Position numbers and translations under genes: made by a program. Positions 63,170-64,000 of a stretch of 64,000 nt of DNA are shown one piece after another. The stretch covers positions 1-64,000 of the forward strand of contig JAHJKA010000072.1 in the NCBI GenBank assembly GCA_018822545.1. Direction: 5' to 3'. The notes under the pieces are model-generated. The model was not told where the DNA came from, did no database searches, and saw only the letters and a program-made list of their open reading frames with translations. The stretch's first letter is position 1, and every line of letters begins with the position of its first letter. The stretch comes from Pseudomonadota bacterium (GTDB taxonomy: Bacteria; Desulfobacterota; Desulfobulbia; Desulfobulbales; SURF-16).

Positions 63170-64000
63170 ATGTTACTCATCTACCCCCCCGTTGCGAAGC
63201 CAGGCGAGCCCCCGGCTGGCATTGCCCTCCTTGCCGGTATTCTGCGCGGCCACAACTTGCCCTGCACCTTGCTGGATGCCAGCCTTGAAGGACTCCTCTA
63301 TCTCCTTGACTCGCCACCCTCCCCTACCGATACCTGGAGCCGCCGCGCCTGCCGTGGTTTAACCGCCAACCTGGCCGGCCTCAAAAAACCGCAACTCTAC
63401 GCCAACCAAGACAGCTATCAGCGCGCAGTGGCTGATGTCGGGCGGGTCCTTGATCTCATTGGACGCTCCCAAGACGTGGGTCTCAGCCTTGCAAACTTCC
63501 AGGATCAAAATGTATCGCCGTTACAAAGTGCGGACCTGCTTCAGGCTGCAGCAATATATGAAACAAACATCTTTTATCCCTATTTCAGAGATCGGCTGCC
63601 CGGCCTGATCCAAACCGCGCAGCCCGAACTTATCGGTATCTCCCTTAACTACCTGAGCCAGGCCATTCCCACCTTCGCCCTGATCGGTTTCCTGAAAAAA
63701 CAATACCCTGGCTTACCTGTGGTCTTAGGCGGGGGTCTGGTCACCTCCTGGCTCAGCAATCCCGCCTTCACCAATCCCTTTACCGATCTGGTTGATCACC
63801 TGGTGGCCGGCCCAGGTGAAGAGGGGCTCCTTGCTCTCCTGAACACCCCAAATAACAAGAAACACCATACTCCCCAGTATGATGACCTACCGCTGCTTGA
63901 TTATCTGGCTCCCGGCCTGATCCTGCCTTACGCCGCCTCATCTGGCTGCTACTGGAACAAATGTTCCTTCTGTCCGGAAAAGGCCGAGGCCAATCCTTAC
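63170..64000 (+). CDS. B12-binding radical SAM protein, truncated by window edge
   Basis: 277 codons without a stop at the right edge. An N-terminal Rossmann-like cobalamin-binding part (MLLIYPPVAKPGEPPAGIAL, GISLNYLSQAIPTFALIGFL, PVVLGGGLVTSWL) leads into the radical SAM domain, whose cluster motif CYWNKCSFC is just before the edge. Such proteins perform methylations or ring chemistry on unknown substrates. No ribosome site stands out at the start. Confidence 0.85.
   Translation, partial: MLLIYPPVAKPGEPPAGIALLAGILRGHNLPCTLLDASLEGLLYLLDSPPSPTDTWSRRACRGLTANLAGLKKPQLYANQDSYQRAVADVGRVLDLIGRSQDVGLSLANFQDQNVSPLQSADLLQAAAIYETNIFYPYFRDRLPGLIQTAQPELIGISLNYLSQAIPTFALIGFLKKQYPGLPVVLGGGLVTSWLSNPAFTNPFTDLVDHLVAGPGEEGLLALLNTPNNKKHHTPQYDDLPLLDYLAPGLILPYAASSGCYWNKCSFCPEKAEANPY

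Overview
The window looks like chromosomal DNA of a Gram-negative, anaerobic, sensory-rich deltaproteobacterium (Desulfobacterota; Desulfobulbales-like is my best guess from gene content, not from any search). Pointers are a B12-dependent class II ribonucleotide reductase, a two-subunit 2-oxoacid:ferredoxin oxidoreductase, a TauE/SafE anion exporter with its PF09608 partner, two HDOD proteins, several hybrid kinases, an RpoH sigma factor and outer-membrane proteins. I saw no rRNA, tRNA, CRISPR array, insertion sequence or prophage. Both edges cut genes: a hybrid kinase on the left and a B12-binding radical SAM protein on the right.

1-10 kb: a truncated hybrid histidine kinase, a Tat-type lipoprotein M48 protease and an HDOD-GAF protein (minus strand). 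Divergent from them is a tight plus-strand operon for Ser/Thr phosphosignalling: FHA-adenylate cyclase, double-FHA protein, Ser/Thr kinase with WD40 propeller, PP2C phosphatase. 10-20 kb: two striking inverted repeats, nrdJ, a NarL-type two-component pair apparently co-transcribed with prfC, a thioesterase, a spore-photoproduct-lyase-like radical SAM protein, and ssb. 20-31 kb: an NtrB/NtrC-type pair, then a TauE/SafE exporter, a PF09608 membrane protein, a pyruvate-phosphate-dikinase-like protein that seems to lack the C-terminal catalytic barrel, a CheY-like regulator and two tandem UspA-like proteins. The last four are translationally coupled or nearly so.

31-44 kb: a CbpA-type DnaJ, a thioredoxin-fold/TPR protein without CxxC, a nitroreductase, the korA-korB 2-oxoacid oxidoreductase with small neighbours, purC, mutL, an M23 peptidase, a geranylgeranyl-reductase-family flavoprotein, a tiny membrane-anchored dihaem cytochrome, and tsaE. 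44-49 kb: an RsbW-like kinase, STAS protein and receiver converge on a hybrid kinase, HDOD and Hpt protein. 49-64 kb: tsaC, purE, purD, a TetR regulator with a clear promoter/operator, greA, a 1368-residue TPR/beta-barrel protein (PelB-like architecture), a DegT aminotransferase, rpoH, lepA, surE, and a small ribbon-helix-helix/coiled-coil gene pair.

The most unusual systems are the FHA/kinase/phosphatase operon, in which three consecutive proteins carry a similar D-[AE]-T-[IV] motif that could be an FHA ligand, and the exporter/PPDK-like/receiver/Usp locus next to a sigma-54 regulator, which may be an uncharacterised phosphotransfer and stress-control system.
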